Positions 5,876-6,444 of a stretch of DNA of 6,444 nucleotides are shown in pieces (the stretch's first letter is position 1; every line of letters begins with the position of its first letter). The stretch is from assembly GCA_023818785.1 (NCBI GenBank), contig JAMWCO010000088.1:1-6444 (forward strand). The letters run 5' to 3'. Under the pieces are notes generated by a model. That model made no database searches, was not told the origin of the DNA, and saw nothing but the letters and a program-made list of their open reading frames with translations. Source of the stretch: Candidatus Omnitrophota bacterium (GTDB lineage Bacteria > Ratteibacteria > UBA8468 > B48-G9 > JAFGKM01). The translations under genes were made by a program, and so were the position numbers.

Positions 5876-6444
5876 ATGGTTCAGATTTTAACTTTTGGAT
5901 GTAAAGTAAATCAGTATGAAAGTCAACTTATAAGAGAAAATATAAAAGAAGAGGAACTCTTTAAAGATGAAAATATTGTTATTATAAATTCTTGTTGTGT
6001 TACAGAAAAAGTAGAAAGAGAAGTAAAAAAGAAAATAAGAAAATTATTAAAAGATGGTAAAAAAGTTTATTTAACTGGGTGTCTTGCAGAGAAAAATGGT
6101 ATTGAAGAAGAGTTTGAAGATATTAATATAATAAAAAAAGAAAAATTTTTTAAAATTAAAGATAAAATTACAACACTTAATGGACATACAAGATGTTTTA
6201 TTAAAATAGAAGATGGATGTGAAAACTTTTGTTCTTATTGCATTATACCTTTTGTAAGAGGGAAAGAAAGGAGTAGGAAAGAAGAAGATATTTTAGATGA
6301 AATAAAATCTCTTGTAGAAAAAGGATATAAAGAAGTAGTTTTAACTGGAATTAATCTTGGTGCTTATGGTAAGGATACAAATACAAATTTGCTCTCTCTA
6401 ATTGAAAAAATTGAAAGAATTGAAAATGTGGAAAGGATAAGATT
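5876..6444 (+). CDS. mtaB: tRNA t6A37 methylthiotransferase MtaB, N-terminal part (3' truncated by window)
   Basis: This gene runs off the window with 189 residues visible. I translated it by hand. It begins MVQILTFGCKVNQYES, the MtaB hallmark (F/LGCKVNQYE), and shows the three cysteines of the UPF0004/MTTase cluster site: C9, C40 in INSCCVT and C69 in LTGCLAE. The radical-SAM triad follows as C115-x3-C119-x2-C122 (DGCENFCSYCIIPFVRGKERSR, given by its cysteines), then VLTGINLGAYG (155-165). MtaB adds a methylthio group to threonylcarbamoyl-adenosine 37 of tRNAs reading ANN codons, using two [4Fe-4S] clusters and SAM. MiaB and RimO are paralogues, and GCKVNQYES together with TGINLGAYG favours MtaB. 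The ATG directly follows the glycosyltransferase TAA with no gap, and a GAGG site lies 8 nt upstream inside that gene. The N-terminal domain is compact: the radical-SAM cysteines fall about 35-40 residues earlier than in E. coli MiaB (157/161/164). Confidence 0.5.
   Translation, partial: MVQILTFGCKVNQYESQLIRENIKEEELFKDENIVIINSCCVTEKVEREVKKKIRKLLKDGKKVYLTGCLAEKNGIEEEFEDINIIKKEKFFKIKDKITTLNGHTRCFIKIEDGCENFCSYCIIPFVRGKERSRKEEDILDEIKSLVEKGYKEVVLTGINLGAYGKDTNTNLLSLIEKIERIENVERIR

Overview
This is an AT-rich bacterial chromosome segment (about 25-30 % G+C by eye) with heavy use of AGA/AGG and ATA codons. It is densely packed with seven protein genes, two of them cut by the window edges. A lipoprotein signal with a BamE/SmpA-like domain suggests a cell with an outer membrane. 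Strong AAGGAGG ribosome sites and an MtaB-type tRNA methylthiotransferase confirm Bacteria. I cannot name the taxon. The composition and gene mix would suit an uncultivated, possibly thermophilic, Gram-negative lineage, but that is a guess. I see no mobile elements, CRISPR arrays, tRNA or rRNA genes, and no gap without a gene longer than about 60 bases.

Layout. (1) The 3' part of a type I dihydroorotase gene (pyrC) enters on the + strand. Its end overlaps, tail to tail, the end of a Gfo/Idh/MocA-family oxidoreductase gene on the - strand. (2) That oxidoreductase is the second gene of a two-gene - strand operon, joined by an ATGA overlap to a small lipoprotein gene. (3) A 37-bp divergent gap separates the lipoprotein gene from a + strand gene for a small transglutaminase-like cysteine protein. 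This gap appears to hold two overlapping promoters that share a symmetrical -10 element, and the + strand transcript looks leaderless. (4) After 57 bp carrying a good promoter and ribosome site comes a tightly spaced + strand operon: a mannose-1-phosphate guanylyltransferase-like nucleotidyltransferase, a 749-residue GT4 glycosyltransferase with a large C-terminal helical domain, and the start of mtaB. The gaps between these genes are 1 and 0 nt.

How the genes may work together. The nucleotidyltransferase would make an NDP-sugar, most likely GDP-mannose. The fused glycosyltransferase translated directly after it would use that donor. Together they look like a minimal two-gene glycan-synthesis module whose product is unknown. 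The C-terminal domain of the glycosyltransferase, rich in conserved-looking aromatic and acidic residues and resembling an (alpha/alpha)6 toroid, is the least explained part and the best candidate for new biochemistry here. The dihydroorotase and MtaB are housekeeping genes in pyrimidine synthesis and tRNA modification.
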